A stretch of DNA of 64,000 bases from Heligmosomoides polygyrus polygyrus. Its lineage: Eukaryota; Nematoda; Chromadorea; Rhabditida; Heligmosomidae. The first letter of the stretch is position 1. Each line of letters starts with the position of its first letter. The position numbers and the translations under genes were made by a program. The notes under the pieces are model-generated. The model worked only from the letters and a program-made list of their open reading frames with translations, searched no databases and had not been told where the DNA came from. Location: the NCBI GenBank assembly GCA_947396885.1, contig OX377205.1, positions 56,268,969 to 56,332,968 of the forward strand, given 5' to 3'. Positions 22,454 to 33,863 of the stretch are shown in pieces.

Positions 22454-23740
22454 GAAAAAAGGCGATGACTCAGTGGAAAATATGTTAAAACAGGCGCTTA
22501 TAGATCGCTTGGCAAGCAGTAAGGATTGCCCCATTGTAAGACTGCTGCGCAACCGCGCGCACCAAACGGAACTAGCGTGGGCGGCGGCGGCCACCCCTAG
22601 GCGGCGAGAAAGGGCTCCGCCCCTCCACTTGCCGCTGGAGCGGCGGCCGCCGTCGCCGCTACCACTGGACCGATCTGAAAGGGGCTTAAGCCGGCGGCGA
22701 GCGGTGGACCACGGAGCCGCTGGAGCGGCAGACACTATCTGCACTCTAGCCTTTCGTGGCAGGGAGCGGCCAGAGCGCGGACAGAGGGTGTGAAGGCGAA
22801 TATCAGCAGTAGTTGCCGACTAGACTCCTCGCCACTCTGTGCTTCTGCCGTTTCCCGCCGGCAAGACTGTGGAAGGTGGAAGGCGTGATTCATCGTTTTC
22901 GCCGCCCGCCTCCCATCGCTCGACGCAAGAGTGTGTGTGGCCCTTTATTCTTCCGGGACCCGTCGCCGACAGCGAAGGGTGCCTGCACGACGGGCGAGAG
23001 ATCAGAGAAACAGAGTTCGCGTGAGGGAGCGCTACCGACGCCCGCCCTCGACGGCAGCGCGCCTACTCCCGGCGACAGCGCACACCACAGCGATGTGATG
23101 CCGCCGGGAGTACATCATAGCTGTGCTCGTACGAATGCATTCGAGTAATTGCTCGAATAATTTATTCGAATAATCAATTGAACAGCCGAATATTCGACAT
23201 TTCTTGATGCATCTGAGCACTTGGATGGGAAGTAGAAACTTAGGGCGTCAGTGCCCTAGGATACAATAGGATCAATTGTCATGGAGAAGATTTTGGCGAT
23301 GAAGATTCTGCGGCACGAAGTTCAAACATACGAAGACGCGAGCACAAAGTTCAAATTCTTGGTTGGGCATGAAGTTAAAAAAGCCTTATGGCGCTCTAGA
23401 TCTATTCCAGAGACCCCAAAGTCAACCGTAAGGGGGAATGCCTTTATCTAACGAGCGAATTCAAGCCCTACCTCACGATACCCCTTGTCTACCCTGTGCG
23501 GCTTCCGCTGCTCCTTCAGTGGACTCTTGAGTTATGGTATTTCGATTCTCTCCATAGGTCAGGCTTTCAAAAATCTGACATTGAATTATGTAAGGTTGAG
23601 GAAATATTTGGTGGGGCAACTCCTATCTAATTTGACCCCGGTGGGTGAATCTGGGAGTTGGGTAGCTATACTTAGGTAGCCACGTTGTTTATCAATTATG
23701 GTGGGTAGTTTCTCTACCGAAATTGCCTAAAAACTCTAGG
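22454..23740. other. GC-rich repeat and unassigned DNA
   Basis: No gene recognised. 22540-23110 is GC-rich with GGCGGCGGC-type runs and produces several overlapping frames in all phases, so none is convincing. Part of it (22560-22690) is related in reverse complement to 18355-18480. 23128-23200 holds a small TTCGAA-rich fragment preceded by ATAGCTGTGCTCG, resembling an end of the phased-array transposons. Confidence 0.4.
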
Positions 23741-23749
23741 TGGACTGGA

Positions 23750-24325
23750 AGGTCGTGAAATGGGCGGCGCTGTCAATTGTCTGTGTATCACGGATCTGTT
23801 TCAAATTGAGACGACTGAGATTAGAAAGAGCTTGGAATACTGATTACGAATATGGCTGTAAAAATTGCAAAATGAAACTACTGAGAGAATGACCTGCCGA
23901 AATTGAGTGGCCTGACCACAGGCTGGCCGAGCGAAGGAGCTCTTGAGCGAAAGCGATGAGACACAAGGACTCTGTAAGAATGGACCGCTAACTGCAGCGG
24001 TGGAGCAGAGGCAGTGTTCCCTTTCGTCACGTACGACGTCGTTGGTTCGGTGCCCATTGATAGCGGTCTTTTTGCACATCATGATTTGTCTTCGAAATGA
24101 CCTTTTGTTCTGAATTATGACATGTGTTTGACTAAATAGCTGGGAAAACTAAACTGAATGACTCATCGCTCTCGCGCCTTCTCTTTCGTACGACAAGCCT
24201 GTGATCAGGCCACCCAACTTCGGCAGGTAATAACTCGATCAGGAGTTTCATTTTGCAATTCTGACACCCATATTCGTAATTAACATTTTGAGCTCCTTCT
24301 AATGATCCTAGTGTCAACTTGAAGT
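23750..24325. repeat. Imperfect inverted repeat
   Basis: Left part (about 23815-23960) and right part (about 24150-24300) are imperfect reverse complements. ACTGATTACGAATATGG faces CCATATTCGTAATTAAC, and GGCCTGACCACAGGCT faces AGCCTGTGATCAGGCC. The spacer is about 190 bp. No coding potential. Confidence 0.6.
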
Positions 24326-25499
24326 TCCATGGTAGGTGGAAAAGCTTCCCGGTAAAATCAATGAACTAGGATTCACTGTTTGTCAAATTCTTCAAGTAAG
24401 GAGGAGCATGAAGTACGTGGCAAGAATTAACGTTAACATTGCTAGCTCCCTAAAAGCGACACTCTTGTAGAACACGTTTCACCTTCTACATACACTTTTA
24501 CGTCAAACTGTACTCCTTCCACATCGTGGTGGACACTTTTCAAAGTAAGGCGGATACTTTGGAAATTAAACGAATCATCTTCGAAAGCGAAAAGATCGTG
24601 TTCCACATTAAATCAAATACCCATTAAGAAGGTCGAAATTTTTGTCTCAGGGGAAATCACTATTACTTTCTTGGAATAGTGTGATGTATGTTACGATTCA
24701 ACTTTCCCAAAGAGAAAAGCGGTGTTTATAATATCACAAAGATTTTATTTTATAAGAAGAATAATATGTCACAGTTTTGTATTTTAAAGAAAAAAGTTTT
24801 CAGAGTGTCAAAAGAGTATATCCCTCATGCACTCGTCCAGAATCTCGATTCTGCTTTGATTGGTAATAAAAAATCTATTTACATGTAGTTAAGCACTAGT
24901 AAACGGTATGACAAAAACAATGTAGGGACACATATCCTTTTTAAGTGTAAGTTTCAAGTAAACAGCGTTCACACAGTCAATTAAAGAAAAATCGTGAATC
25001 GCGGGGCAAATGGATTGTAAATTTTCAAAAAAAGAAGCTCTGCTTTAGTCGTCATTTTTTGGCAACATGTTTTTTAGGGGAACTTTGTGGCCCGTTTTAT
25101 GTTTCGGTGCATTAAATTTCTGTACTCACTTTCGCTGCAGCTTATTAGATAAAATGCTGAATACTCTTTCCATCGATTATTTCCACTAACATGACAATTA
25201 TGTATATAACCCCGCTTTTGAATAGAACGTCATCGCTCAGTTCTATTCGACGTTTCTTCGCGGGTCCTGGCTCCCTGGTCGGCTTCCTTTAAGTTACATA
25301 ACGGCACTGGTCAGCATAACCTCTCGTCTAAAAATTTTGGCCCTAAGTGCGCTTATGGTTTCTGCTCAACGTTTTTTTACTTGGCCTTTTTATAAAAAAA
25401 CACGTTGAGTAATAAAAATTTCTAAGGCCAAGCAGCCACTCACTCTTGTTTCTTTATTTTTTGTTCTATTGTTTTTGTTTTTGATTTGCAGTTTTGTCT
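24326..25499. other. Unassigned AT-rich DNA
   Basis: Nothing recognised. A short frame at 24688-24888 lacks any known domain. Confidence 0.4.
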
Positions 25500-26256
25500 C
25501 TGTTTCATATCATCTTCATCTTGTTACGTAGGTGTATCACTAGTTGTGAGTTGTATCACGTATGTTTTTCATTAATTTTCCAGTGTTTTTGCTTTTTCGC
25601 GGTTCTCACGTTTACTCTACCTTCTCTCTGTCACTGGGTCTAGTGCGTCTCTTTAAGATATTTTAACATTTCTGCTCTTCTCCTAATCGTATAGACCTAG
25701 ATCTTCTTGATATTTGTTTCCCTACTCTTTCACATTCTTAAGAAGTTGGTGCTCTTGATGATTTTCCCGTAGCCGGCAGTCACATTTTCATGCCGTTAAC
25801 ATTTATCGTTAGTAAACACATTAATAGATGTATGAATACGTATCATTTTATTCTACGCATCCATCTCACATTGTCGGTTGAGTTGCTGGCATTTAATAAA
25901 ATTTATATATACATGCATGTATATTCAGATGTGTTGAATATACATACATGTACATACAAAATTATTTTGTTGTATTAGAAAAATATTAATAATATTGATC
26001 TGTTCTGTCGAGGAGCGGCTGCGTTTTGTGCTTGTCCAAACGTGTTTCTTTTTTATTGAATTTCTACTAGTTTTTGCTTCACTTTCTTCTTACGGCAGCC
26101 TTCTATTGTCCCCTCCTTGCGCTGTGAGGGCTGAATTTTCGTACCATTTTGCTTATTTATTTGATTGTGGGGGCTGAATTTTCGTACCATTTTGTTATTT
26201 TATTTTATTTTATTTTATTATCTTTGTTCTTCTAGTTTTTTTCCAGGATCAATAAT

Positions 26257-26963
26257 ATGCCGTCTGCCTACGGCAGATCAAACAACATGGTGCGAACGAC
26301 CCGTAGGCAGGTGACCAACAACGACGGCCTCACCCGAGGAATCGCTGATCCTACCGCAAACAGCTCCGATTGTCCCTCCACCGTTCCAAGCGATGCTGAC
26401 TTCATCAAAATGTCAGCAAATGTCTTTATTAATAACATCTTGGAACGGAACAATGATCCAGTAATTGATCAGATGTTGAGAGCGTTATCAGCGAAAATTC
26501 CGAAGGAATTTTCTGAATATGTTGAAGCTGAAAAACCGTCTCGCAGCATCGTTATTGCTGGCATTAAGGAGGCAGTCGGAGACCGTTCACCCTCCGAACG
26601 TCAAAACGATTTGGAGGGTAAGGTAACGAGCGTATTAGATGTTCTACAGGTCAAGTGCAGACCTGTAGAAGTTTATAGGATGGGTAAATGAGCCAGGACC
26701 GTGCGCGACTAGTTAAAGTAGTGCTCCCTTCCTCATTTCATTGGAGGAGAGCATTAGCGAACGCACGTTTGCTTCGCGCTGCCAGCTTCGCGGACGTATT
26801 CGTTCGCAGAAGTGTGACAGCGGAAAAAAGGCTCAGGGATTTCGAATTGTTTAAGGAGGCTCGGGAGAAGAACAAGGGCAAGGAGAAAAGGGAATGGGTG
26901 GTCTATCGTGGTGAGCTGAAACACGTTTCTGAAGTCTCCCGTGGGGTTCCGGGAAATGTGTGA
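26257..26963 (+). pseudogene. CR1 ORF1 (nucleic-acid-binding protein)
   Basis: In CR1 elements ORF1 encodes an RNA-binding chaperone. The first frame (26257-26691, ATG at 26257) contains IVIAGIKEA and VKCRPVEVYRMGK, then stops. The next frame (26692-26963) continues with RLVKVVLPSSFHWRRALANARL and REWVVYRGELKHVSE, a typical ORF1 second half. The stop at 26689 in the YRMG-K/RP junction breaks the ORF. A homologous, shorter copy is at 38820-39505 with matching order of motifs (VECRPVNVYRMR, LLVKVVLSTSFH, QWVVYK). Confidence 0.7.
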
Positions 26964-27556
26964 GCGAGCACAGTGGACCCCATCATTCCTTTGCTCTCTT
27001 CTCAACGTTCGTAGTCTAGTAAACAAGCTCAACCACCTCCATTACCTCCTCTCCGACACCGAGCCTGACACGGTTTTCATAACCGAGACATGGCTTTCAT
27101 CGAATGTTCGAAATTCCGTAATTATTGCCAATCTTCCTTCTGAAATACTTAGAGTGGATCGCGGTAGGTCTAGAGGAGGAGGTGTTTGCTGTTTAACTAA
27201 ACGTGGAATTCTTACGCACCCTGTTAACGTGGAATCTCGTCTAAAATCGGTCGTCTTGTGTGTGGACATTCGATCACCCAACATTTCCTCTTCCACACGA
27301 TTTATAGGTGTGTACCGTCCGCCTAATTGTCTAAAAAGTGATGATGATGAACTGATTGAGTTACTCTCTACTCTTGTAGCGAGTTGGACCAAAAAATAGT
27401 TCTCGGTGACCTCAATCTGAGAATTGACTGGAGTAGCCGAGTCCCACGGAGTCCTAGGGCAGCATGTTTTTTGAAACTTTCTATCGACTCTGGGTTTAAG
27501 CAAGCGGTCAATGAATCAACACGTGCCGGCAGTATACTTGATGTTGTGCTTACTAC
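26941..27556 (+). pseudogene. CR1 ORF2 endonuclease domain, left fragment
   Basis: EEP-family endonuclease. LLNVRSLVNKL (Asn), FITETWLS (Glu near 27085), GVYRPP (near 27308) and LGDLNLRIDW (Asp/Asn, near 27402) appear in order. A one-base loss in an A-run near 27390-27396 shifts the frame between ASWTKK and the LGDLN motif. The reading reaches LDVVLTT at 27539-27556 and is cut by the transposon. It continues in the same phase at 32188 (TPIVHRV), which confirms one original ORF. Confidence 0.85.
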
Positions 27557-27598
27557 TATACTTGTGCTTTTCCAAAAAATTTCGAATGAACGAATAAT

Positions 27599-27915
27599 CG
27601 AATAACCTCATTTTTTCGGTTATTCGAATTCCCGAATAATCGAATAACCCCATTTTTCGAAAATTCGAATGAACGAGTAATCGAATAACCCCAATTTTTC
27701 AGTTATTCGAATTTCCGAATAATCGAATAACCCCATTTTTCGTTTATTCGAATTTCCGAATAATCGAATAACCCCATTTTTCGCTTATTCGAATTTCCGA
27801 ATATTCGAATAACCCCGTTTTTTGGTTATTCGAATTTCCGAATAATCGAATAACCCAATTTTTCAGTTATTCGAACAAACGAATAATTGAATATTCGAAT
27901 AAATCGAATAATCGA
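27599..27915. repeat. 41/42-bp array, left end of subfamily 1
   Basis: The marker CGAATAACC (or close variant) starts at 27599, 27641, 27682, 27724, 27765, 27806 and 27847: steps of 42, 41, 42, 41, 41 and 41 bp. Confidence 0.9.
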
Positions 27916-29105
27916 GTAAACTGCACACATAATAAGGACACTGAGATTTTTCGTTTAACTAAGACGTCGTCCAACGTGGGTCGAGGTTCAACAGATAGTC
28001 CGAAAACGTCATCCAACGTTGGTTGGGTTCAGCAGACATGTCGAAGACGTCGTCCAAAGGTGGTCGGAGTTCAGCTGACGTGCCGAAGACGTCGTCCAAC
28101 GTGCTTGGCAATTTGGAAGAGTAAGCGAGACCCGTAAAAGAGGAACCACTAACCGCGGAATGCCTTCAGCTTCCCATGGAATTTCGGACAGATACCTACG
28201 TCTTGTGAAAGAGGTCGAAACGCTGATTACAAATATTTAGACCAAATTTGCCAAATGGATTTCATAAGCAAGTTCTAGCTGGCCAAAGTCGGCGGACTGT
28301 GTGTCGCGCGCGTTGATGCAGCGTGGACGCAGTGTTGCGTAATCATCATTGCCGTTAGCGGCTTGGCCAGTGGCCACCTTAGGCGGAGGCGCAATAGAAG
28401 TGTTCTCGATTCACAGAGAGTGATCTTGGATTCGATTCCCGCACACCAGTGTTATTGCGTTTTGCGATTTATCGTTAATAAGACCTTTTATCGTCATTTC
28501 CAACACATTTTTGAACAAAAGCATGCCAACAAATGTCATTTACGTTCATCGAGCTCCTTGTGAGTGGAAAGGTGAGCATTTCTGATTTCCCGGTTAAGCA
28601 AGCCAAAAACTGTATTCATTCGGCGTGCAAGAAAAACACGCGTGTCGTGAAAGGGTTAACCTGCCATAAGAAACCGGATATTCAGAAACCGGTGTCTGAT
28701 TCGTGATGAGCAACCCAATCCGTATCGAAGTATGAATAACTATTTATTCGACCTCGGTAGTACAGTGCATGGGCCCTTTTTGATTTTACAACAGCCAACT
28801 GTTTTAGGATGAAGAGGTGTTGTAGACAAATTATATTCTTTACACGAATGGAATCAAAAATGTACTAACCAACTGGTAAGTATAGCTAATGATGCAACAG
28901 CCTTCTTCAGCAGTGATGGAGGAATGCAAAAAAACTTGTGCTTTACAGCGAGTGAAAGGTTTTCATCGAGAGGTCAATATCGATCGATATTGTTGATTGT
29001 AGCTTGAAAGTGACGTTTCTTTGTTTGTATGTCGATGACAGTTAAGCAGTTCGTCCCTGACGTAGCGGCCCCGTGTGGAAAAAATATTTCTGTTCAACTT
29101 AGCAC
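27916..29105. other. Transposon interior, left: minisatellite and unassigned DNA
   Basis: 27958-28110 carries three to four imperfect ~46-bp units with GACGTCGTCCAACG and GTTCAGCAGACATGYCGAA. It resembles phrases in the minisatellites at 53260-53580. The rest, to 29105, has no recognised gene. Confidence 0.5.
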
Positions 29106-29292
29106 TATTAGATTGGTGCCAAAGGAGTGCAGGTTTTCTGTCTTATTGTTTCAACACAATTTTTCAATAAAGTAAGACTTTTCATAAGGTATTATACATT
29201 GTTGGAAAACTCATTATATGCGATTTTTATGTATTTATATAGAATTTAGTTTAAATCGTGTATTAAAAAAATAATTTGGTTTTTATTTTCAG

Positions 29293-29854
29293 ATGCCTAA
29301 ACGCGATTTTCGTCAGATTTACTTCTGCGAGTTGAAACTGGGCCGGACTTCCGCTCAGACCGCTCAAAATATAAACGAAGTATGGGGCCAGGGAACCATC
29401 AACGAATGCACAGTACGAGATGGTTCCAAAAGTTTCGTGCCAGCAACACCAGCCTCGAAGACGAACCACATGGCAGCCGTTGATAATGATCCACAAAAGG
29501 CGTCAGTCAAAGCTGATCCGCGCAAACCACGCGAGATATTGCCGAGGAGCTTAACGGCGATCACACTACAGTTGTTCGTCATTTGAAGCAAACTGGGAAG
29601 ACCAAGAAACTAAATTGACCGAAAATCAGAAAAATCGTCGTCTTGAGATATCGTCGGCCCATCTTTTGCCCAATGCCAACGATCCGTTTCTCGAACGGAT
29701 TGTGACTTCCGATGAGAGATGGATACTTTATGATAACAGGCGCGTTTACCTAGTGGCTGAACCAAAAAGAAGTTCCCCGACATCAGCCAAAGCCGGAAAA
29801 TTTGACGAAAATCGCGTATGGACTTCTAAAAATAAAAACCAAATTATTTTTTGA
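29293..29854 (+). pseudogene. Outer mariner transposase remnant
   Basis: Mariner-family (DD34D) cut-and-paste transposase. It starts MPKRDFRQIYFCELKLG (N-terminal helix-turn-helix). The frame shifts near 29560-29610, then resumes with TENQKNRRLEISSAHLL and IVTSDERWILYDNRR, which holds the first catalytic Asp (about 29710). Sequence after 29854 is lost, including the second and third catalytic Asp, so it is inactive. A complete mariner transposase is about 340-350 residues; roughly half remains. Confidence 0.85.
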
Positions 29855-29882
29855 ACAACCGACTTAAATCAAATTCCATATA

Positions 29883-31059
29883 TTAGGTTGTGCGGAAAGT
29901 TCTCAGCGTTTTGTGTTACTATTGTTTGTTCTTGTTACTGTTTGTTCTCCATCGTCTATTATTATTAAATGTATTAATCAACTTGCATTGCGCATTAATG
30001 CTACTTTCTGTACAGAATTTTTCGCTCTATCTGGCTAAATAAATTTTTTTACAATTTTGTTTTTCGTTTTTTTTTACAATTTTGTTCTTGAAGGACTTTT
30101 TGAAGGATGTCGAAGGAGTAATTCCGAAAGATATTTTATATTAACTTCAAATTGGGACAATCCGTAGCCGAGACAGCCCGACAAATTAACCAAGTGTGGG
30201 GACCTAATAGTGATGGAGAAAGCACTGTGTGCCAATGGTTCAGTAAATTTCGGACCGGAGACTTCAGCCTCGAAGGTGCTTTGAAACGCCTCGAGAAGGT
30301 GAAAAAGCTCGAAAAGTGGGTGCCCCACGAGTTGAATGATCGGCAAAAATTGTCACGTTTTGAGGTTTGTTCTTCTCTACTTTTACGCAACAAAACTGAC
30401 CCGTTTCGGGATCGAATCATCACTTGTGATGAAAAGTGGATTCTGTATGATAACACGAAACGTTCCGGACAGTGGTTGGACGCCGACGAACCCCCTAGGC
30501 ATTTTACAAAGGCGATCCTCCACCAAAAAAAGGGAACGGTCACTGTGTCGTGGTCGGCGGCTGCTGTGATCCATTACAACTTTTTAGCGCCTGGCCAAAC
30601 GATCACAGCAAGGTCCTACTGTAAAGAAATCGACGAAATGCACCGAAAATTGCGTCAACTTCAGCCAGCATTGGCCAACAGAAGAAGCCCGATTCTTTTG
30701 TACGATAACGCCACACGTTTCACAAATCACTGTTCGAAAATGGAACGAATTAAGGGTTGAAGCTCTGCCTCACCTACCGTATTCTCCAGACCTCTCGCCA
30801 ACCGACTACCACCTTTTCAAACACTTTCAGATCTTTCTCGCTGGTAAAACCTTCATCAATCAGGACCAAGCCAAAACAGCTTTCGCGGAGTTTGTCGAAT
30901 CTCGACCACATAATTTTTTCGCTGATGGAATATGTCGGTTGTTGGCCCGTTGGTAACAGTGTGCTGATTCGAACGGTTCTTATTTCGACTAAATCCGATA
31001 AGATTTGTGAAAGTTATGGTAGTTCACTCAAAACGCTGAGAGCTTTCTGGTCAACCTAA
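29883..31059 (+). mobile_element. Inner mariner transposon
   Basis: A 1177-bp element, close to the ~1.3-kb mariner norm, with TIRs TTAGGTTGTGCGGAAAG (left) and, read inward from the right, TTAGGTTGACCAGAAAG. TA duplications lie at 29881-29882 and 31060-31061. It sits inside the right TIR of the outer mariner and is from a distinct mariner subfamily. Confidence 0.9.
30108..30991 (+). pseudogene. Inner mariner transposase
   Basis: Starts MSKE then a stop, followed by FKLGQSVAETARQINQVWG (helix-turn-helix). About 45 residues are missing between FRTGDFSLE and LKRLEKVKKLEKWV. The core shows TCDEKWILYDN (first Asp, ~30425) and RRSPILLYDNA (second Asp, ~30695). The third, in YSPDLSPTDYH (~30780-30812), is in another frame after a shift near 30740. 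A further shift and an in-frame stop precede the C-terminal NGSYFD at 30971-30991. All three catalytic Asp codons survive, but the gene cannot make an intact protein. Confidence 0.85.
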
Positions 31060-31196
31060 TACATACTTAGAAAGCGCATGTAATACCCTTTCCAACAATG
31101 TATAATACCTTATGAAATGGTCTCAGTTTACTTTTAAAAAATATTGTTGAAACAAGGAAAACAAAAAACCTTCATTACTTTTGCACCAACCTACTA

Positions 31197-31850
31197 GATG
31201 CGCTGGGAACGATCGGTTCTGACAAAAAGGCATTTCGTCCTAGGATCAAAATCGATCAGAAGCTCAATACCTATAGAGAATTTCAATTTTTGCCCGAGGT
31301 CGACTGATCGAGGATGGAGAGTGGAGCTGCCTGCAGTCAATTTGGGGCTAGAGTGAAGTGGAGGACCGTGCTTCGGGGCATCAAGTGGGTCGTCGAATGA
31401 CCTTGGGGACGAAGGCACTGATCTTTTCTTCTCCTACAAGAGGTGCTCAATGGAAAATTCAAATTCCCAGAGCAAAAGCAAGGTAAGATCCGCATTTTTC
31501 ACATATGGAGCAGGGGTTGAATTTTTGAAGCCTTCAAAGGAAAACAATATACCAAACACCAAAAGGCAATTTGAAAGGCTGGTTGACGGGTATCACTAGA
31601 AAACTTTGTAGTTTGCTGTTGTTTTTGAGGTTATTGTGCAAGCCACAAGTCACTTATTTAGTCACCTGTTGTCTGGTGTTTGAATAATATTTGAACTTAT
31701 TTTGTCCGTCCGCGTATAAAAGTAAATAAATAAATACATATTTGAATGTGTTTGCGTAACGGCGAGATCCTCGACGCTGTGCTATCGAAAACAATCGTCA
31801 CCGGAATGAACTCGCTTACAAAAATCATTATTATGTCACATTCGAAACGA
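31197..31850. other. Transposon interior, right
   Basis: No gene recognised. 31770-31850 is shared in reverse complement with 59765-59850 (GACGATTGTTTTCGAWAGCAC), which identifies the 59616-62308 element as a relative. Confidence 0.55.
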
Positions 31851-31941
31851 CCACGTATTCGAAATTCGAATAATATTCGAATTTTCGAATCCCAAATAAT
31901 CGATTTCGAATAATTATTCGAATTTTGGAACCTCGAATAAT

Positions 31942-32160
31942 CGAATTCGAATAATTATTCGAATTTTCGAAACTCGAATAATCGAATTCGAATAATTATT
32001 CGAATTTTCGAAACTCGAATAATCGAATTCGAATAATGATTCGAATTTTTGAAACTCGAATAATCGAATTCGAATAATTATTCGAATTTGCGAAACTCGA
32101 ATAATCGAATAATCGAAAATCGAATTCGAATAAATTATTCGAATAATTATTCGAATTCGA
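31942..32160. repeat. 41-bp array, right end of subfamily 1
   Basis: CGAATTCGAATAAT begins at 31942, 31983, 32024 and 32065, an exact 41-bp period, followed by a denser run of ATTCGAATAAT palindromes to the TIR. Confidence 0.9.
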
Positions 32161-32187
32161 TTATTCGAGCACAAGTATACTTACTAC

Positions 32188-33863
32188 AACCCCTATTGTC
32201 CACCGTGTTACAACACACCCTTCTCTATCTACCGCTGACCACCGCATCATAAACTTCTTTGATTCCTGGCAAGTCCTAGAGACCGAGAATTTACCATTAC
32301 CTGATTTTGGAAGGACAGACTATCGTTCATTGAATGAAAGCCTGATCCATATTGATTGGCTAAAGCTGTTTGATGGTTATTCATCTACGGCGGAACTTTA
32401 TCAAAGGTTTTGTAGCATTATTTATGATAGGCTGTCTTATTTTGTGCCTTTCACCGTACGGTGAAAAAAATAAGAAATTTACTAGCTGAAAAGAAGAGAC
32501 TATTTCTTCATTCACCTGACCCTCTGAATGACACTCTCTACAAGAGAGTGTGTTTGGACATTGACCGTAATCTAAGGAAATTCTTGGCTAATACGGAGCG
32601 TCGTTTAGCATCTCGCACGTCCTTAAGGAAGCTGCATGCATACTAAGGAGCAAAATGAAGTCTGAAGGACGACCATCTGTTCTACTTAGTAAAGATGGTT
32701 CAGAATGTCGCACTGATATCAGTAAAGCTTCAGCGTTAGCTGATTACTCTGCATCCGTATTCTCGAACGATAGCGCCTATATCGCCACTCATGTTGGACC
32801 AACAACTTTTGCCATAAATTATGCACTATCTATTTTTATCCTGAAGAAGTTTATAAGGTTTTGAAGGGTTTGAAACCATCAACTACGGAGCCTTACGATG
32901 GAATTCCTTCAATTGTGTTCAAAAATGTGCTAGTTCCCTGAGTAAGCCTCTAGCGCGTATTTTTAATGTCTCCCTCATGTTAAGTGAAGTACCTGAAGTG
33001 CGGGAGGGTGCCTTAATTACGGCTATTCCTAAGACGCTCAATCCTTCATCGGTAATCGATTACCGCCCAATAAGTCTTACGCCACAACCAGTAAAAGTTA
33101 TGGAAAGAATTATCAGAGATGAATTAATAAACCACCTGGACAGGCTTCATGTTTTTCCACCAGAACAGCATGTTTTCCGTTCTGGTCTCTCGACAACCAC
33201 TACTCTCGTCGATAGTATGTTTGATTGAAGCTTAGCACTCAACCAAGGTAATTCAATTGATGTAGTTTACGTGGACTTGTCTAAAGCTTTCGACATCGTG
33301 AATCATTGTAAGCTTCTGCTAGATTGGTTTTCATCATATCTCGAAGGAAGGCATATGACAGTAAGGATAGGTCGTCAATTCTCCAAACGCCAATGACCTT
33401 GGTGTAGCCGTTGATTCTTCGCTCAGTTTCAGAGTGCATATTGATCAAGTGGTTAGAAAGGCATATACTCTTTTTCCATATTGCGCCATGTCCATACGGA
33501 TAACCCAACAATTTTGGTTCGGTTGTACAGATCCTACGTTCTGCCACATTTAGAGTATTGCTCCCAAGTATGGACTCCCTCTACTAAGAAGCAGGCCCTT
33601 AAATTAGAAAGGGTTCAGCAAACTTTCACGAGGATAGTATGGAGTAGGATGAAACTAAACTCACCGCATTTACCTGAATATGGTGATCGTTTGAAGCTCT
33701 TGGGCCTAAATACTTTACTGTACAAGCGAATCGTTGCTGACCTCACCTTTTGCTTCCGCCTGCTTCGCGGAGAGGTAAGACTTGCGCCCAGTAAGTACTG
33801 GATATTTAGACTATGCGGCGAACGTTCAGGTGGGTTCAGGCTAGATTATTCTAAGATCAACAG
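32188..33863 (+). pseudogene. CR1 ORF2, reverse transcriptase half
   Basis: Continuation of the CR1 ORF from 27556. It begins TPIVHRVTTHPSLSTADHR, then has a linker broken by a stop at 32461 and shifts at 32645 and 32860. RT motifs are YRPISLTPQPVKVMERI (~33060), DVVYVDLSKAFDIV (~33265-33300) and ASYLEGR-type SSYLEGRHMTVRIG (~33335-33375). The segment that should hold the YADD motif is deleted between about 33375 and 33395, where the text jumps to NDLGVAVDSSLSF. The tail (33481-33860) has RLYRSYVLPHLEYCSQVW and RVQQTFTRIVW. The 3' end is lost in the assembly gap. Confidence 0.85.

Larger units (their letters stand above)
25500..27556 (+). mobile_element. CR1-type non-LTR retrotransposon, 5' half
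   Basis: Pyrimidine-rich leader (about 25500-26250), then an ORF1-like region (26257-26963), then the start of ORF2 with an endonuclease domain (26941-27556). The element stops at 27556, where a DNA transposon is inserted, and resumes at 32188. The upstream boundary is uncertain. Confidence 0.75.
29108..31194 (+). mobile_element. Outer mariner transposon, interrupted
   Basis: Flanked by TA at 29106-29107 and 31195-31196. The TIRs start TTAGATTGGTGCC on the left and, read inward from the right, GTAGGTTGGTGCA. The inverted similarity runs about 190 bp and continues at 29825-29880 on the inner side of the nested element, showing that the right TIR was split by it. The transposase is a two-piece remnant at 29293-29854. 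Confidence 0.85.
27557..32179 (+). mobile_element. Phased-array DNA transposon (subfamily 1) inside CR1
   Basis: A 4623-bp insertion with perfect 11-bp TIRs TATACTTGTGC at 27557-27567 and 32169-32179, and perfect 8-bp TSD CTTACTAC at 27549-27556 and 32180-32187. Removing the insertion and one TSD restores the CR1 reading phase. The left array (27599-27915) has a 41/42-bp period and the right array (31942-32160) a 41-bp period, both of TTCGAA/CGAATAAT palindromes. The TSD fits the nTnnnnAn preference reported for hAT elements. No transposase of its own is seen; a nested mariner pair accounts for about 2.1 kb. Confidence 0.9.

Noticed and set aside
27599..27915. Possible CRISPR-like array of regular units
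   Set aside because: Units are contiguous with no unique spacers, occur in transposon ends, and the setting is a eukaryotic genome.
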